A DNA stretch of 64,000 bases from Escherichia coli (lineage in GTDB: Bacteria; Pseudomonadota; Gammaproteobacteria; Enterobacterales; Enterobacteriaceae): contig CP089930.1 in the NCBI GenBank assembly GCA_021307345.1, forward strand, positions 744,001 to 808,000, written 5' to 3'. The position numbers were made by a program, and so were the translations under genes. The notes under the pieces were generated by a model that made no database searches, had not been told where the DNA came from, and saw only the letters and a program-made list of their open reading frames with translations. Positions 24,870 through 35,445 of the stretch are shown one piece after another (positions within the stretch are counted from its first letter, which is position 1; every line of letters starts with the position of its first letter).

Positions 24870-25781
24870 ATGCTGTGGTTCAAAAATTTAATGGTTTACC
24901 GTCTTAGCCGCGAGATTTCGCTGCGTGCAGAAGAGATGGAAAAACAGCTAGCCTCGATGGCATTTACCCCATGCGGCAGCCAGGACATGGCGAAGATGGG
25001 CTGGGTTCCTCCGATGGGATCGCACAGCGATGCATTAACGCACGTTGCCAATGGTCAAATTGTTATCTGCGCGCGTAAAGAAGAAAAAATCCTTCCGTCT
25101 CCGGTGATTAAACAGGCGCTGGAAGCGAAAATCGCCAAACTGGAAGCAGAACAGGCGCGTAAGCTGAAGAAAACCGAAAAAGATTCGCTCAAAGATGAAG
25201 TGCTGCACTCTCTGTTACCGCGCGCTTTTAGCCGCTTCAGCCAGACCATGATGTGGATCGACACGGTTAACGGGTTGATTATGGTGGACTGCGCCAGCGC
25301 CAAAAAAGCAGAAGATACGCTGGCACTGCTGCGTAAAAGCCTGGGGTCGTTACCGGTTGTGCCATTGACCATGGAAAACCCGATTGAACTGACGCTGACC
25401 GAATGGGTACGCTCCGGTAGCGCGGCGCAGGGCTTCCAGTTGCTTGATGAAGCCGAGCTGAAATCGCTGCTGGAAGATGGCGGCGTGATCCGCGCGAAGA
25501 AACAGGATCTGACCAGCGAAGAGATCACCAATCACATTGAAGCCGGAAAAGTGGTGACTAAACTGGCGCTCGACTGGCAGCAGCGCATTCAGTTTGTGAT
25601 GTGTGATGATGGTTCGCTCAAACGCCTGAAATTCTGCGACAAACTGCGCGATCAAAACGAAGATATCGACCGAGAAGATTTCGCCCAGCGTTTTGACGCC
25701 GATTTCATCCTGATGACCGGTGAACTGGCGGCATTAATTCAAAACCTGATCGAAGGATTGGGTGGCGAAGCACAACGTTAA
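24870..25781 (+). CDS. rdgC: Recombination-associated protein RdgC (303 aa)
   Basis: Ring-shaped DNA-binding protein that restrains RecA-promoted exchange. The sequence begins [12 protein letters not shown], the conserved N-terminus of the family, so 24870 is the start rather than 24798. Conserved segments include [11 protein letters not shown] and the C-terminal [13 protein letters not shown]. It stands alone between mak (divergent) and ppnP (convergent), followed by a REP element. Confidence 0.96.
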   Translation: MLWFKNLMVYRLSREISLRAEEMEKQLASMAFTPCGSQDMAKMGWVPPMGSHSDALTHVANGQIVICARKEEKILPSPVIKQALEAKIAKLEAEQARKLKKTEKDSLKDEVLHSLLPRAFSRFSQTMMWIDTVNGLIMVDCASAKKAEDTLALLRKSLGSLPVVPLTMENPIELTLTEWVRSGSAAQGFQLLDEAELKSLLEDGGVIRAKKQDLTSEEITNHIEAGKVVTKLALDWQQRIQFVMCDDGSLKRLKFCDKLRDQNEDIDREDFAQRFDADFILMTGELAALIQNLIEGLGGEAQR

Positions 25782-25800
25782 TTGCTGATTTGCCTTCAAT

Positions 25801-25833
25801 GCCGGATGCGACGCCAGGCGCGTCTTATCCGGC
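25801..25833. repeat. REP element after rdgC
   Basis: Single REP palindrome whose arms begin GCCGGATGCGACGCC and end CGTCTTATCCGGC. It starts 20 bases after the rdgC stop. Confidence 0.85.
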
Positions 25834-26101
25834 GTAAAAAGTCAAACCTGACATTGATATAATCATTCGCGATTTTTAAGGCGATAACCGGTGTTTCCAC
25901 TATTTTAAATTACGCGCGGATAACTGATGCAATGAATTTATAGACGGTTCGTCAAAGTCAGTAATACAAGTTATCAACCTATTATTTTTATTCACAATCT
26001 TCGCTAAGGTTTATATCAATTTGATATTTTATGTATATATCGAAAATATAAAAACCAGCAGCCACTGGCGTTTATTATTACCAAAATAAAGAATATTCCA
26101 G

Positions 26102-26130
26102 AAAAATGCCCTCCCATTAAATGGGAAGGC
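26102..26130 (-). terminator. Terminator of ppnP
   Basis: Near-perfect inverted repeat at 26108-26130 (11-bp arms, one mismatch), followed on the minus strand by a T run. It lies 6 bases after the ppnP stop. Confidence 0.75.
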
Positions 26131-26136
26131 GAGATA

Positions 26137-26421
26137 TTACAGATAGCGGCACAAATAAGAGGTCGGTTCAGCAACTTGCAGATGGAACTCGCTGTGGCCG
26201 GGAACATTAAATACAGAGCCGGCTTCATACACTTGCCAGTCGGTCGCGTCAGGCAGTAACACATTCAGCGCCCCGCTGATTACCGTCATCTCTTCAGGTT
26301 CGGCGGTGCTGAAGGTGTATTCGCCTTCAACCATGACACCAACGCTGGCGCGACCAGTGCTGCTGCTGGAAAAGCCGATCGATTTCACTTTGCCGGAAAA
26401 GTACTCATTACTTTGAAGCAT
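26137..26421 (-). CDS. ppnP: Pyrimidine/purine nucleoside phosphorylase PpnP (94 aa)
   Basis: Small single-domain cupin that phosphorolyses a wide range of nucleosides (formerly yaiE, DUF1255). The cupin core is seen in [24 protein letters not shown] and [16 protein letters not shown]. Full length for the family. It follows aroM by 71 bases in the same direction, but the pathways are unrelated and separate transcription is likely. Confidence 0.93.
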
Positions 26422-26492
26422 AAACTGGCCCTGTCTGGTAGTTGAACGTCTACTTCACTATAGGGGCCAGAGGCGCTGGCTGTCACGCAAAA

Positions 26493-27170
26493 TCACATCA
26501 GTAATTCTGCAGCCAGCCTTGTAATCAATACGTTAGAGAGCAAAACAGGAACATCGAGCTGTTTTTGCAGTAAATCACGATGGCGCTGATTAAATCCCAA
26601 ACAATCCAGCATGATGACATCCGCACCGTTTTCCAGTAGTTCTTTCCCGGCATCAATGATTTTCTGTTCAGAATCATGAATAGGGTTCCCCAGGGAAAAC
26701 AAGGGCGGTTTCTGCAAGATTTGCCATTTTTGTGCCTGAACGTGCAACAGTTCTTCAACCGGTACGATTACACCGACCTGATGACCTTCGACAATGGTAG
26801 AAACCAGCGGTGGCAATATACGCAACGGCTCCAGAAAGATTGTATTACGCGCCGTCATACTGCTAATGTTTGCCGTACTCATCAACAAAATGACGTCGTA
26901 ACCCTGGTTATCAAGCACTTCAACCACGCTTTGCAGATCGCGTTCTACTTTACGACGCGAGACGTGAGCCGGTTGATTGTCATTTAATAATGTAAGAATC
27001 GTTTCTTCGCCTGCTTCTGGCGCATACTCCGCCATCACTTCTTCGCGGCTTAACTTCCCCAGCAGGCTATGATGGGAAATGTTATTTTCGTCAATGTACT
27101 CAGTCAGGAGCGGTAAAACTTCCTGCATAGGTACAATGCCGATGGTCAGGATCGCCAACGACGCACTCAT
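26493..27170 (-). CDS. aroM: AroM family protein (225 aa)
   Basis: Protein of unknown biochemical function encoded in the aroL transcription unit. It resembles Asp/Glu/hydantoin-racemase-like folds (DUF1126 family). The conserved C-terminal segment [20 protein letters not shown] is visible. TyrR control inherited from aroL is the main clue to its role. Full length. It lies about 257 bases after yaiA, an AT-rich stretch in which I see no gene. Confidence 0.9.
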   Translation of the reverse strand: MSASLAILTIGIVPMQEVLPLLTEYIDENNISHHSLLGKLSREEVMAEYAPEAGEETILTLLNDNQPAHVSRRKVERDLQSVVEVLDNQGYDVILLMSTANISSMTARNTIFLEPLRILPPLVSTIVEGHQVGVIVPVEELLHVQAQKWQILQKPPLFSLGNPIHDSEQKIIDAGKELLENGADVIMLDCLGFNQRHRDLLQKQLDVPVLLSNVLITRLAAELLM

Positions 27171-27427
27171 TGTTATTCCACCTTACTTTTACTTCGTCGT
27201 TAATTACCGGGCAAATGTTAAGCACCACTGCTGGCACTTACCTGTGCTACAAATGACAAAAAGCGTAGCAGTAGACGCGCCCGGAATAATGTAAAGATTC
27301 CAAATGATTCCAGTAATAGATTGTTATTGTTTAATATTCTAATTATTTGAAAAACATGAATTGTGAAAAATGTGACGCAGATCCTTTGTAGTAGCACTCA
27401 GAGTCCCTTCCGAGCAGTCTGATACGG

Positions 27428-27628
<201 letters not shown>

Positions 27629-27668
27629 TTATTTCACGGGATGAACGTTAAGTATAGGCGCTCGGGAG

Positions 27669-28193
27669 TCAACAATTGATCGTCTGTGCCAGGGCGCTAC
27701 GAATTTCAGAAATCACCTGACTGGGTTCATTATTAGCGTTAATGATAATATGCGCGACTTCACGATATAACACATCGCGTTCTTCCAGTACTTCCTGAAC
27801 TTCTTCACTTAGCGGCTTTCCGGTTAAAGTTGGCCGCAAATCCTCTTCGGGTGCCGCTTGCAGGCGATTAACCAGTACCGCTACTGGCGCACACAGATAA
27901 ACCACAATCCCGTTATTACGCATGTAGTGACGATTAAATTCCGTCAGAATAATGCCGCCCCCCGTGGCGATAACGGTCGATGGTGCTGTCACCGCTTCCA
28001 GTGCTGCGGTTTCTCTGGCGCGAAATCCGGCCCACTCTTCCCTTTCGACGATCTCCGCGACCGTCATATTGAGCTGTGATTGCAACCACTGGTCGGTATC
28101 GACAAACCGACGGTTAAGCGAATCGGCAAGAGCCATTCCGATCGTTGTTTTACCACAGCCCCGAGGCCCGATCAGAAAAAGAGGTTGTGTCAT
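27669..28193 (-). CDS. aroL: Shikimate kinase II AroL (174 aa)
   Basis: Phosphorylates shikimate in the common aromatic amino-acid pathway; the high-affinity isozyme. Walker [10 protein letters not shown] is at residues 9-17, the shikimate-binding Asp is in DTDQWL near 34, and the glycine-rich ATGGGIIL is near 77-84. Full length. It is first in aroL-yaiA-aroM, with TyrR- and TrpR-like sites in the upstream region. Confidence 0.97.
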   Translation of the reverse strand: MTQPLFLIGPRGCGKTTIGMALADSLNRRFVDTDQWLQSQLNMTVAEIVEREEWAGFRARETAALEAVTAPSTVIATGGGIILTEFNRHYMRNNGIVVYLCAPVAVLVNRLQAAPEEDLRPTLTGKPLSEEVQEVLEERDVLYREVAHIIINANNEPSQVISEIRSALAQTINC

Positions 28194-28244
28194 CGTGGGT
28201 TTTCCCCAAAAGGTCGCAATGCGGCGAAAGCCGGGTTCGTAAGA

Positions 28245-28375
28245 ATAGCGATCATACCATCAAGCTAGTACAATTTCGATTGTAAAGAAATAATTCCACT
28301 TAGGGTGAAATTTTCAATACACTCTTTACTATACCAAGAAATGCTCAAGAAAGAAGTGTAACTAATAAATTACAT
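28245..28375 (-). promoter_or_regulatory. aroL control region (TyrR and TrpR-like sites)
   Basis: A candidate -10 TATGAT lies near 28251-28258 on the minus strand. Next to it, a GTACTAGC motif resembles a TrpR half-operator (about 28265-28272). TGTAAC-N6-ATTACA at 28357-28374 fits the TyrR box TGTAAA-N6-TTTACA, and a weaker box begins at 28281. Control of aroL by both repressors is established in E. coli; the exact limits here are by eye. Confidence 0.6.
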
Positions 28376-28834
28376 TCATGAGCGACTACGTTGCACTTCC
28401 AGCCACCACTTTTCCAGTTCTGCTGCGAATGCCTGGCGGTCACGCTGCGAAAAGCTATCTGGCCCTCCGGTCTGGATACCACTGGCGCGTAAGGTATCCA
28501 TAAAATCGCGCATCATCAGACGTTCACGAATGGTCGCTGGCGTGTAACGTTCACCACGTGGATTAAGTGCCGCTGCTCCCTTCTCAATGGCTTCAGAAGC
28601 CAGAGGAATGTCTGCGGTGATCACCAAATCGCCCGCTTCACACTGACGTACAATTTCATTATCGGCAACGTCAAAACCTGCCGCGACGCGCAGCGTGCGA
28701 ATAAATGGCGATGGCGGTACACGTAAACTCTGGTTAGCCACCAGTACCAGCGGCATTTGCATACGTTCAGCCGCGCGATACAAAATCTCTTTAATTACAT
28801 TGGGACACGCATCGGCGTCCACCCAAATTGTCAT
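28376..28834 (-). CDS. yaiI: UPF0178 family protein YaiI (152 aa)
   Basis: Conserved protein of unknown function (DUF188), distantly PIN-like. The motifs [18 protein letters not shown] at the N-terminus and ITADIPLA and RGERYTP further on hold conserved acidic residues. The start at 28834 begins the conserved domain; the longer frame would overlap the proC promoter. It is divergent from proC, about 120 bases apart. Confidence 0.93.
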   Translation of the reverse strand: MTIWVDADACPNVIKEILYRAAERMQMPLVLVANQSLRVPPSPFIRTLRVAAGFDVADNEIVRQCEAGDLVITADIPLASEAIEKGAAALNPRGERYTPATIRERLMMRDFMDTLRASGIQTGGPDSFSQRDRQAFAAELEKWWLEVQRSRS

Positions 28835-28953
28835 AAACTCATCCTTTGTTGGGTAATCCTCTATTGTGTCGCGCTTTTGCCTTCCGGCATAGTTCTGTTT
28901 ATGCTTCTGCCAGCGATTATCAAAACAATGAATTTCACGGCAGGAGTGAGGCA

Positions 28954-29763
28954 ATGGAAAAGAAAATCGGTTTTATTGGCTGCGGTAATATGGGAAAAGC
29001 CATTCTCGGCGGTCTGATTGCCAGTGGTCAGGTGCTTCCAGGGCAAATCTGGGTGTATACCCCCTCCCCGGATAAAGTCGCTGCTTTACACGATCAATTC
29101 GGCATCAACGCCGCAGAGTCAGCGCAGGAAGTGGCACAAATCACCGACATCGTTTTTGCCGCCGTTAAACCGGGCATCATGATCAAAGTGCTTAGTGAAA
29201 TCACGTCCAGCCTGAATAAAGACTCGCTGGTTGTCTCTATTGCAGCGGGCGTCACACTCGACCAACTTGCCCGCGCACTGGGCCATGACCGGAAAATTAT
29301 CCGCGCTATGCCAAATACCCCTGCGCTGGTCAATGCCGGGATGACTTCCGTAACGCCAAACGCGCTGGTTACGCCTGAAGATACCGCTGATGTGCTAAAT
29401 ATTTTCCGCTGCTTTGGCGAGGCGGAAGTGATTGCCGAACCAATGATCCATCCGGTGGTCGGCGTGAGTGGTTCTTCTCCTGCCTATGTCTTTATGTTTA
29501 TCGAAGCGATGGCCGACGCAGCCGTGCTGGGGGGAATGCCACGCGCGCAGGCGTATAAATTTGCCGCCCAGGCGGTAATGGGTTCTGCAAAAATGGTGCT
29601 GGAAACCGGAGAACATCCGGGCGCGTTGAAAGATATGGTTTGCTCACCAGGAGGCACCACCATTGAAGCGGTGCGCGTACTGGAAGAGAAAGGTTTCCGT
29701 GCCGCAGTGATCGAAGCAATGACGAAGTGTATGGAAAAATCAGAAAAACTTAGCAAGTCCTGA
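28954..29763 (+). CDS. proC: Pyrroline-5-carboxylate reductase ProC (269 aa)
   Basis: Final enzyme of proline synthesis, using NAD(P)H. The Rossmann motif [13 protein letters not shown] is at residues 5-17. The C-terminal dimerisation domain holds the family signature region around [20 protein letters not shown]. Full length. The ATG at 28954 is preceded by CAGGAGTGAGGCA. It is convergent with dgcC. Confidence 0.98.
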   Translation: MEKKIGFIGCGNMGKAILGGLIASGQVLPGQIWVYTPSPDKVAALHDQFGINAAESAQEVAQITDIVFAAVKPGIMIKVLSEITSSLNKDSLVVSIAAGVTLDQLARALGHDRKIIRAMPNTPALVNAGMTSVTPNALVTPEDTADVLNIFRCFGEAEVIAEPMIHPVVGVSGSSPAYVFMFIEAMADAAVLGGMPRAQAYKFAAQAVMGSAKMVLETGEHPGALKDMVCSPGGTTIEAVRVLEEKGFRAAVIEAMTKCMEKSEKLSKS

Positions 29764-29780
29764 TGCACTCTCCCCGGACG

Positions 29781-30896
29781 TCAGGCCGCCACTTCGGTGC
29801 GGTTACGTCCGGCTTTCTTTGCTTTATAAAGTGCCATATCTGCCGATTTCAGCCACTCACGATAGTGACTCATTTGCGGGCTCAGCGGCGCGACACCGAC
29901 ACTTATCCGCAACATTACCTGCGGCGTATTTGGTAAACGTAATGTATTTAACCCTTCATGTACCCGTAACATGGCGGTAATGGCATTTTCTGCTGGCGTA
30001 CCAGACATAATCACCGCAAATTCATCCCCCCCAAAACGACCAATCACATCACTACCGCGCAGAGTAATTTGTAACTGACGGGTGAGAGCAACTATCGCTT
30101 CATCGCCCACATCGTGGCCCCAGGTGTCGTTGATACTTTTGAAATGGTCGATATCGATGATTAACAACGTCGCATCGCGGTTATGTCGCCGACAATTATC
30201 AAACTCATTGCGCAACATTAGTTCCCAGTGACGCCTGTTGTAAACGCCCGTCATGCCATCACGGGTACTCATTACCTGCAATCTGCGTTTATGTTCTGCA
30301 AGTTTTGTTGCCGTCTGATAGCTAACCCAGCCAAACAGCAAAGGATAAATGACGATAATGGGCAGTGAGAGCCACCATTCCAGCGGCGCACTATTTAGTG
30401 ACACCGTGATACCCGTCAGTTCGAGGGTGACAAGGCAGGAAACGACCATCAGCACCAGACCAGCGACGAACAGACGAGGGCCACCGGCTCCCATCAAATT
30501 CAGACACATAATCATCAACATCGCGATCGAAGGCAGCACGTTTACGCCCATCACGCCTACCCACATTCCCGCTAACACCGCATCGGTTTTTAAGTTGTAA
30601 ATTTCCCGACCAAGCGGATCAATGGCTCTGCTCGCTAACTGCCAGGCTAAATGCGGCCAGACAAAAGCCCAGCCCACTAACACCAGCCACCACCAGCCCG
30701 ACGGCGGATGCGAAACCAGCGTTGAAGCAATCGGTAAGAACATCCCCGCCAGTCCTACCATACGGGGTAACCTGACGCGCCGGGCGAAGCGCAGCCCGGA
30801 ACGCTGATGTTCGTTTTGAGGAGTTAATGGTGGTTCCTCCCCGTACGCCGCCGCTTTTTTGAAAAAATTTTCATCATTCATTATTTTTGGGAACAT
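29781..30896 (-). CDS. dgcC: Diguanylate cyclase DgcC (371 aa)
   Basis: Makes cyclic di-GMP; in E. coli it is induced by CsgD and activates cellulose synthesis (formerly adrA/yaiC). The N-terminal MASE2 membrane domain covers about residues 40-195. The GGDEF site is intact at 289-293, with an RxxD inhibitory site (RGSD, 280-283) at the correct distance. Full length and apparently functional. It stands alone, convergent with proC. Confidence 0.96.
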   Translation of the reverse strand: MFPKIMNDENFFKKAAAYGEEPPLTPQNEHQRSGLRFARRVRLPRMVGLAGMFLPIASTLVSHPPSGWWWLVLVGWAFVWPHLAWQLASRAIDPLGREIYNLKTDAVLAGMWVGVMGVNVLPSIAMLMIMCLNLMGAGGPRLFVAGLVLMVVSCLVTLELTGITVSLNSAPLEWWLSLPIIVIYPLLFGWVSYQTATKLAEHKRRLQVMSTRDGMTGVYNRRHWELMLRNEFDNCRRHNRDATLLIIDIDHFKSINDTWGHDVGDEAIVALTRQLQITLRGSDVIGRFGGDEFAVIMSGTPAENAITAMLRVHEGLNTLRLPNTPQVMLRISVGVAPLSPQMSHYREWLKSADMALYKAKKAGRNRTEVAA

Positions 30897-30953
30897 TCAG
30901 AAACAATTTTCCCAAATTATAGAGACGGGGCGAAAAGCGGAAGTATGATATTT

Positions 30954-30981
30954 CGGGTGAGCCATTTTCTTAGCTCACCCG
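30954..30981. terminator. Hairpin between psiF and dgcC
   Basis: A 9-bp perfect stem (30954-30962 with 30973-30981, 10-base loop) just after the psiF stop. A T run is lacking on the minus strand, so it may act as an RNA-stabilising end rather than a strong terminator. Confidence 0.55.
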
Positions 30982-30997
30982 TTAGCACTATCAGGGA

Positions 30998-31318
30998 TCA
31001 GGCGGCGTTCTTAAGACAGGTACTCATAAACTTATTGCGATCATCGCCTTTCAGAGATTGCTGCGTCGCCTGGCCATTGCATTCACGCATCTTCTGCTGC
31101 TGCGGCGTCAAGCTCTTCTCGCCGGGCGCAGATTTACTGTTCTTCAGGCAATCACTCATATACGTCTTACGGGCATCCCCTTTCAACGCCTTCGCCGTCG
31201 CCTGTTGGTTACAGGAGGTCATACGTTGTTGTTGCGGGGTTAACGTCTTCTCGGCAGCGCCGACAGTGGTTAAAAAAACTAAACCGAATAACAGGGTAAC
31301 CAGTAATGTTATTTTCAT
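30998..31318 (-). CDS. psiF: Phosphate-starvation-inducible protein PsiF (106 aa)
   Basis: Small exported protein of unknown function in the Pho regulon. The signal peptide is about residues 1-21. The mature part is two tandem copies of a unit beginning LTPQQQ(R/K)M, each with two cysteines spaced alike and ending in CLKN. The frame opens 6 codons upstream at 31336, but the start at 31318 gives a clean signal peptide. It follows phoA in the same direction. Confidence 0.93.
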   Translation of the reverse strand: MKITLLVTLLFGLVFLTTVGAAEKTLTPQQQRMTSCNQQATAKALKGDARKTYMSDCLKNSKSAPGEKSLTPQQQKMRECNGQATQQSLKGDDRNKFMSTCLKNAA

Positions 31319-31390
31319 AGCACCATCCCTCTTCACATTTTAACCAAGAGCGTTTGCGCCCGTGATCTGCCTTTAAGTCTGGTTGCTAAC

Positions 31391-31428
31391 AGAAAAAATA
31401 CCAACCGGCGGCAAAAATTCACCGCCGG
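31391..31428 (-). terminator. Hairpin between phoA and psiF
   Basis: A 7-bp GC stem (31405-31411 with 31422-31428), followed on the minus strand by TTGGTA then six T. It may reduce read-through from phoA into psiF, giving less PsiF than PhoA. Confidence 0.6.
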
Positions 31429-31439
31429 ATGCGTTTTGA

Positions 31440-32852
31440 CTACAGACCCAGCGCGGCTTTCATGGTGTAGAAGAGATCGGTCTGATCGGTCAGACCAACC
31501 ACGTTGGCAGCGTGCGGACCATAAGCGGCAATACGCAACTGGCTGCCGGTATGTTCTTGTGAATCTTCTTCCGAGTTACCGTAGCTCATTACCATCACTG
31601 CACCATCTTTGGTCATTAATGCCTGAGTCAGACCCGGAGCTTTGGTATCCGGCGCGACAATCTGGCTGGCGTGAGCGTGGTCAGCGGTAACTATCACCAA
31701 TGTATTGCCATCTTTTTTGGCAAACTCAAGCGCACGTTGTACCGCTTCATCGAGGTCAACCGTCTCACCAATTTGCCCACAAGGATTAGCGGCATGATCC
31801 TGTTTATCGATAGATGCACCTTCAACTTGCAGGAAGAATCCTTTCTCGTTTTTACTCAATAACTCAATAGCTTTATCGGTCATCTGCGCTAACGTCGGCA
31901 CACTGTCATTTCGTTGCGGATTCGGGGTACAGGTTACTGCGGGTTTATCGATATTACCGTGATAAGACGCCTTCGGCCCTTCCCAACGAACTGGCATATT
32001 GCCGTCAGAAAACAGCCCAAGTAGCGGTTTATCCTGATTTGCCTCTGTTACTGCCTCCAGCGACGCTGCGTCACTCACTAACTGATAGCCGCGAGCCTGC
32101 GCCTGTTCACGCAGCGTTTTTCCCTGCCACTCACCGGCGGTTGCCGTTTCTGCAAACGTTTTTGCACCGCCGCCAAGCGTAACATCGGCACGGGCGTTAA
32201 GAAGTTGTTCGGTAATGGAACCTTTACCGCCTTTTTCCAGCGCATTACTTGGACATTTTTCACTGGTCACGCTCGGTCCGTAGCATTTGCGCGATGTCAC
32301 ATGCGCCACCAGCGCGGCGGGTGTGGCATCCTGCAATTCTGCCGTTGAAACGTTGCCGGTCGCCAGTCCTGCGGCTTTTGCCATCTCCAGAATCGTTGGA
32401 TGATCTTTTTCATGAATATCGACGCCCAGCGCGCCGTTATAAGTTTTGACGCCAGTTGACCAGGCGGTTGCTGATGCAGCGGAGTCGGTGACATAGTCCG
32501 GTTTACCGGTTTTTTTATCCAGCGAGTAGTGGGTGTATTGTCCGGTAAGCGGTAAGGCATCGATTCCTTTAAAAAAACCGCCCGCACCTTCGGCATAATT
32601 TCGTGCGGCAGTTATTTCCGAATCCCCCATCCCATCACCAATAAGTAAAATAATATTTTTCGCCGGTTTATCGCTAAGAGAATCACGCAAGGCAGCAGTC
32701 TGATCGCCAGTTAAACGGCGAGCGCCGCCCGGCGTAGTAATATCTCCCTGTGCAGCTCGTTTTTCCAGAATGGGTACATCAGGTGTCCGGGCTTTTGTCA
32801 CAGGGGTAAACAGTAACGGTAAGAGAGCCAGTGCAATAGTGCTTTGTTTCAC
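31440..32852 (-). CDS. phoA: Alkaline phosphatase PhoA (470 aa)
   Basis: Periplasmic dimeric zinc/magnesium phosphomonoesterase, the hallmark Pho-regulon product. The start is a GTG at 32852. The signal peptide is the first 21 residues (ending PVTKA). The nucleophile motif DSAAS and metal ligands in [15 protein letters not shown] and TADHAHA are present, with four cysteines for the two disulphides. The protein ends ...AALGL; the K-12 protein as I recall it has one more lysine, so a TAG here shortens it by one residue, with little expected effect. Confidence 0.97.
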   Translation of the reverse strand: MKQSTIALALLPLLFTPVTKARTPDVPILEKRAAQGDITTPGGARRLTGDQTAALRDSLSDKPAKNIILLIGDGMGDSEITAARNYAEGAGGFFKGIDALPLTGQYTHYSLDKKTGKPDYVTDSAASATAWSTGVKTYNGALGVDIHEKDHPTILEMAKAAGLATGNVSTAELQDATPAALVAHVTSRKCYGPSVTSEKCPSNALEKGGKGSITEQLLNARADVTLGGGAKTFAETATAGEWQGKTLREQAQARGYQLVSDAASLEAVTEANQDKPLLGLFSDGNMPVRWEGPKASYHGNIDKPAVTCTPNPQRNDSVPTLAQMTDKAIELLSKNEKGFFLQVEGASIDKQDHAANPCGQIGETVDLDEAVQRALEFAKKDGNTLVIVTADHAHASQIVAPDTKAPGLTQALMTKDGAVMVMSYGNSEEDSQEHTGSQLRIAAYGPHAANVVGLTDQTDLFYTMKAALGL

Positions 32853-32898
32853 TTTATTTTCTCCATGTACAAATACAGTAAAAAATAAAAACAAAGCG

Positions 32899-32932
32899 AC
32901 TATAAGTCTCTGCCGTGACAGCTTTATGACAA
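32899..32932 (-). promoter_or_regulatory. phoA promoter with Pho box
   Basis: The Pho box at 32915-32932 reads on the minus strand TTGTCAT-AAAG-CTGTCAC. A -10 TATAGT lies at 32899-32904, and no -35 is needed. The layout is that of a PhoB-dependent promoter. Confidence 0.9.
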
Positions 32933-32953
32933 CGGTTGAAAAGGTTTAACGTT

Positions 32954-33214
32954 TTACTGACGAGGATGCCTCAATAACTTTTTTACGTAATCGCGCAGCA
33001 GCTCCGTATCGTCGTCAGGAATGCTGGCATCGGGCTTTACCGCGTACAGAGCCCCCTCAACCTGATCAATCAACTGCTGTTGGTCTTTTTGCGTCATATT
33101 GCGAAGCATCGCGGTGACTATAATCTCCAGTGCCTCAACCTGCGCGCACAGTTCTTTCGACTCTTCTTCTTTTTGGGCAAGCTTAAATAACAACTCAGCA
33201 ATGAGATTTTTCAT
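32954..33214 (-). CDS. iraP: Anti-adaptor protein IraP (86 aa)
   Basis: Blocks the RssB adaptor and so stabilises sigma S during phosphate starvation. Residues about 1-45 ([23 protein letters not shown]) form a likely coiled coil; no other motif. Full length. It lies upstream of phoA in the same direction, with the phoA Pho box just 22 bases before its stop, so phoA can be induced independently of it. Confidence 0.94.
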   Translation of the reverse strand: MKNLIAELLFKLAQKEEESKELCAQVEALEIIVTAMLRNMTQKDQQQLIDQVEGALYAVKPDASIPDDDTELLRDYVKKLLRHPRQ

Positions 33215-33674
33215 GTCTGTATTTCCTTATCCAAAGTATGGAGAAGTTAACATTATGCTTCATAACTGCATAGGGGTTGTAAGTAGTATTTTTATGACAC
33301 AGGAAATACTTTGCAAAAATATTTGCACATATTTATCAGCGAAACGTTTCTCTTATTTAAATAATTCCCTTATAAATAAAACAGCTATTCAATTATAAAG
33401 CATTAATATAATAAAAAGTTATGAAATATATTTACTTCGTTAACTTATTATTAAGCTATTCACTGATTGAACCATGGTTAATACCAGAGATAAATTAGCT
33501 TCCCGTTCATCATTTTTGTGATCTAACGCACATAATTTAGCCATTGATATTTCTCAGTCAGTACGCTGGGCGCTTTGTGACCAGAAGATTGCAACATTCT
33601 GTCAGAAGGCCGCGAATCAACCGTTTTGTCGTGGTAATGTATGTGCTTTATGTTCGACGGGATAGGTTTTTAAG
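33215..33674. other. Intergenic region iraP-ddlA
   Basis: About 460 AT-rich bases between divergent genes, holding their promoters. A 16-codon open frame beginning at 33474 has no supporting features. I see no RNA gene that I can recognise. Confidence 0.55.
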
Positions 33675-34769
33675 ATGGAAAAACTGCGGGTAGGTATCGT
33701 TTTTGGTGGAAAATCAGCGGAACATGAAGTGTCTTTGCAATCGGCAAAAAACATTGTTGATGCCATTGATAAAAGTCGCTTCGACGTTGTGCTGCTGGGC
33801 ATTGATAAACAAGGGCAATGGCACGTCAGCGATGCCAGCAATTATCTGCTAAACGCAGACGATCCTGCCCATATTGCGTTGCGTCCTTCGGCGACCAGCC
33901 TTGCGCAGGTGCCGGGTAAACATGAACACCAGCTTATTGATGCACAGAATGGTCAACCATTACCAACGGTGGATGTCATTTTCCCGATTGTCCACGGTAC
34001 GCTGGGCGAAGATGGCTCCCTGCAGGGGATGTTACGCGTCGCCAATTTACCATTTGTTGGTTCCGATGTTCTGGCTTCTGCTGCATGTATGGATAAAGAT
34101 GTCACCAAACGTCTGCTGCGCGATGCCGGGCTAAACATTGCGCCATTTATTACCCTGACGCGCGCTAATCGTCACAACATCAGTTTTGCCGAAGTGGAGT
34201 CTAAACTGGGGTTACCGCTGTTTGTAAAACCGGCTAATCAGGGCTCTTCTGTTGGTGTCAGCAAAGTAACCAGTGAAGAACAGTACGCAATTGCCGTCGA
34301 TCTGGCGTTCGAGTTCGATCATAAAGTGATCGTTGAGCAAGGGATCAAAGGTCGTGAGATCGAATGCGCAGTTCTGGGCAACGACAATCCGCAAGCCAGC
34401 ACCTGTGGCGAGATCGTACTCACCAGCGATTTCTATGCCTACGACACCAAGTACATTGACGAAGATGGCGCGAAAGTGGTAGTTCCGGCTGCCATTGCGC
34501 CAGAAATCAACGATAAGATCCGGGCGATTGCGGTTAAGGCTTACCAGACGTTGGGATGTGCTGGCATGGCGCGTGTAGACGTCTTTTTAACGCCGGAAAA
34601 CGAAGTGGTGATCAACGAGATCAACACGCTGCCAGGCTTCACTAATATCAGCATGTATCCGAAATTGTGGCAAGCCAGCGGCCTGAGTTACACCGACCTG
34701 ATCACGCGTTTGATTGAGCTGGCACTGGAACGTCATGCTGCGGATAACGCATTGAAAACCACTATGTAA
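33675..34769 (+). CDS. ddlA: D-alanine--D-alanine ligase A DdlA (364 aa)
   Basis: ATP-grasp ligase making D-Ala-D-Ala for peptidoglycan. [11 protein letters not shown] is near residues 11-21, [12 protein letters not shown] near 110, [19 protein letters not shown] in the ATP-binding part, and [19 protein letters not shown] at the C-terminal active site. Full length. It is monocistronic, and followed by a REP cluster and a terminator shared with yaiZ. Confidence 0.97.
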   Translation: MEKLRVGIVFGGKSAEHEVSLQSAKNIVDAIDKSRFDVVLLGIDKQGQWHVSDASNYLLNADDPAHIALRPSATSLAQVPGKHEHQLIDAQNGQPLPTVDVIFPIVHGTLGEDGSLQGMLRVANLPFVGSDVLASAACMDKDVTKRLLRDAGLNIAPFITLTRANRHNISFAEVESKLGLPLFVKPANQGSSVGVSKVTSEEQYAIAVDLAFEFDHKVIVEQGIKGREIECAVLGNDNPQASTCGEIVLTSDFYAYDTKYIDEDGAKVVVPAAIAPEINDKIRAIAVKAYQTLGCAGMARVDVFLTPENEVVINEINTLPGFTNISMYPKLWQASGLSYTDLITRLIELALERHAADNALKTTM

Positions 34770-34829
34770 TTTTCAATCGCCCGGTAATATTTTTATTGGG
34801 CGTTTAAGACTGATAGCAAAGGTAAGATT

Positions 34830-34927
34830 GCCTGATACGCTTCGCTTACCAGGCCTACCAGATAATTGCAATGTATTGATTTTGCACTATTTTGTAGGCA
34901 GGGTAAGACGTTCAAGCCATATCCGGC
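34830..34927. repeat. REP/BIME between ddlA and yaiZ
   Basis: One clear REP palindrome (GCCTGATACGCTTCGCTTACC-like, ending AGGCCTAC) at 34830-34858, and a second degenerate one at about 34892-34927 ending ATCCGGCA. Confidence 0.8.
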
Positions 34928-34957
34928 AAAACAACGAGCACTTTGTCAGCACTCCAG

Positions 34958-34988
34958 AACGCCCAATCCTCTGTTATTGGGCGTTTTC
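34958..34988 (+). terminator. Terminator downstream of ddlA
   Basis: A perfect 10-bp stem (34958-34967 with 34976-34985) followed by TTC. Its right arm lies inside the 3' end of yaiZ, whose stop codon is at 34974-34976. Confidence 0.7.
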
Positions 34989-35186
34989 AGTATCCTCTTC
35001 GCGACGACGAATAATCATTCCCGCCAGCCAGAAGCTAATCACCCACGTCAGCAGACCGACTGCATAGGTTTGCCAGCCTTTTGCTTCAAATCCCAGCAAC
35101 CCCACCACACCGTTAAGAATGAAAATCAGGCCAATAGCGAACGCATAATAGTGCCAGTCACGGCGGATTTTTACAGGCAGATTCAT
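34974..35186 (-). CDS. yaiZ: Small inner-membrane protein YaiZ (70 aa)
   Basis: Predicted two-helix membrane protein of unknown function, with helices at about residues 13-33 and 41-60 and a charged C-terminus (RRREEDTENAQ). The ATG at 35186 gives a short basic N-terminus before the first helix. The frame extends upstream to 35318 without a good start. Its 3' end encodes part of the ddlA-side terminator stem. Confidence 0.85.
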   Translation of the reverse strand: MNLPVKIRRDWHYYAFAIGLIFILNGVVGLLGFEAKGWQTYAVGLLTWVISFWLAGMIIRRREEDTENAQ

Positions 35187-35445
35187 GGCGGCTCCGTTAA
35201 CGAAAAATAACATCCTCGCATAATCGATAACATACGTCTGTGGTGTAGACAGCATTTCCCGTATCGTTAAAAAATTTAACTTAAAGTTACCTTTTTGTGA
35301 CTCATGGCGAATATTCACGCTTCGGGAATATTCCCACCATCAATTTACCATGATTCTGATATTGACAATCTAAATGACCTGTCAGACTTGCCATAAGCCG
35401 CTGGTATCACACCAGAAGAGAAGCAGATGACTTCCGGAGGTTTTT

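Larger units (their letters stand above)
25782..26136. other. Intergenic region rdgC-ppnP
   Basis: About 355 bases between convergent genes. It holds a REP palindrome at 25801-25833, then some 260 bases of AT-rich sequence in which I see no gene, then the ppnP terminator. Confidence 0.6.

Noticed and set aside
31440-31445. PhoA truncated at its C-terminus
   Set aside because: Only the final lysine seems to be missing compared with K-12; all catalytic and metal residues are present, so it is not treated as a defect.
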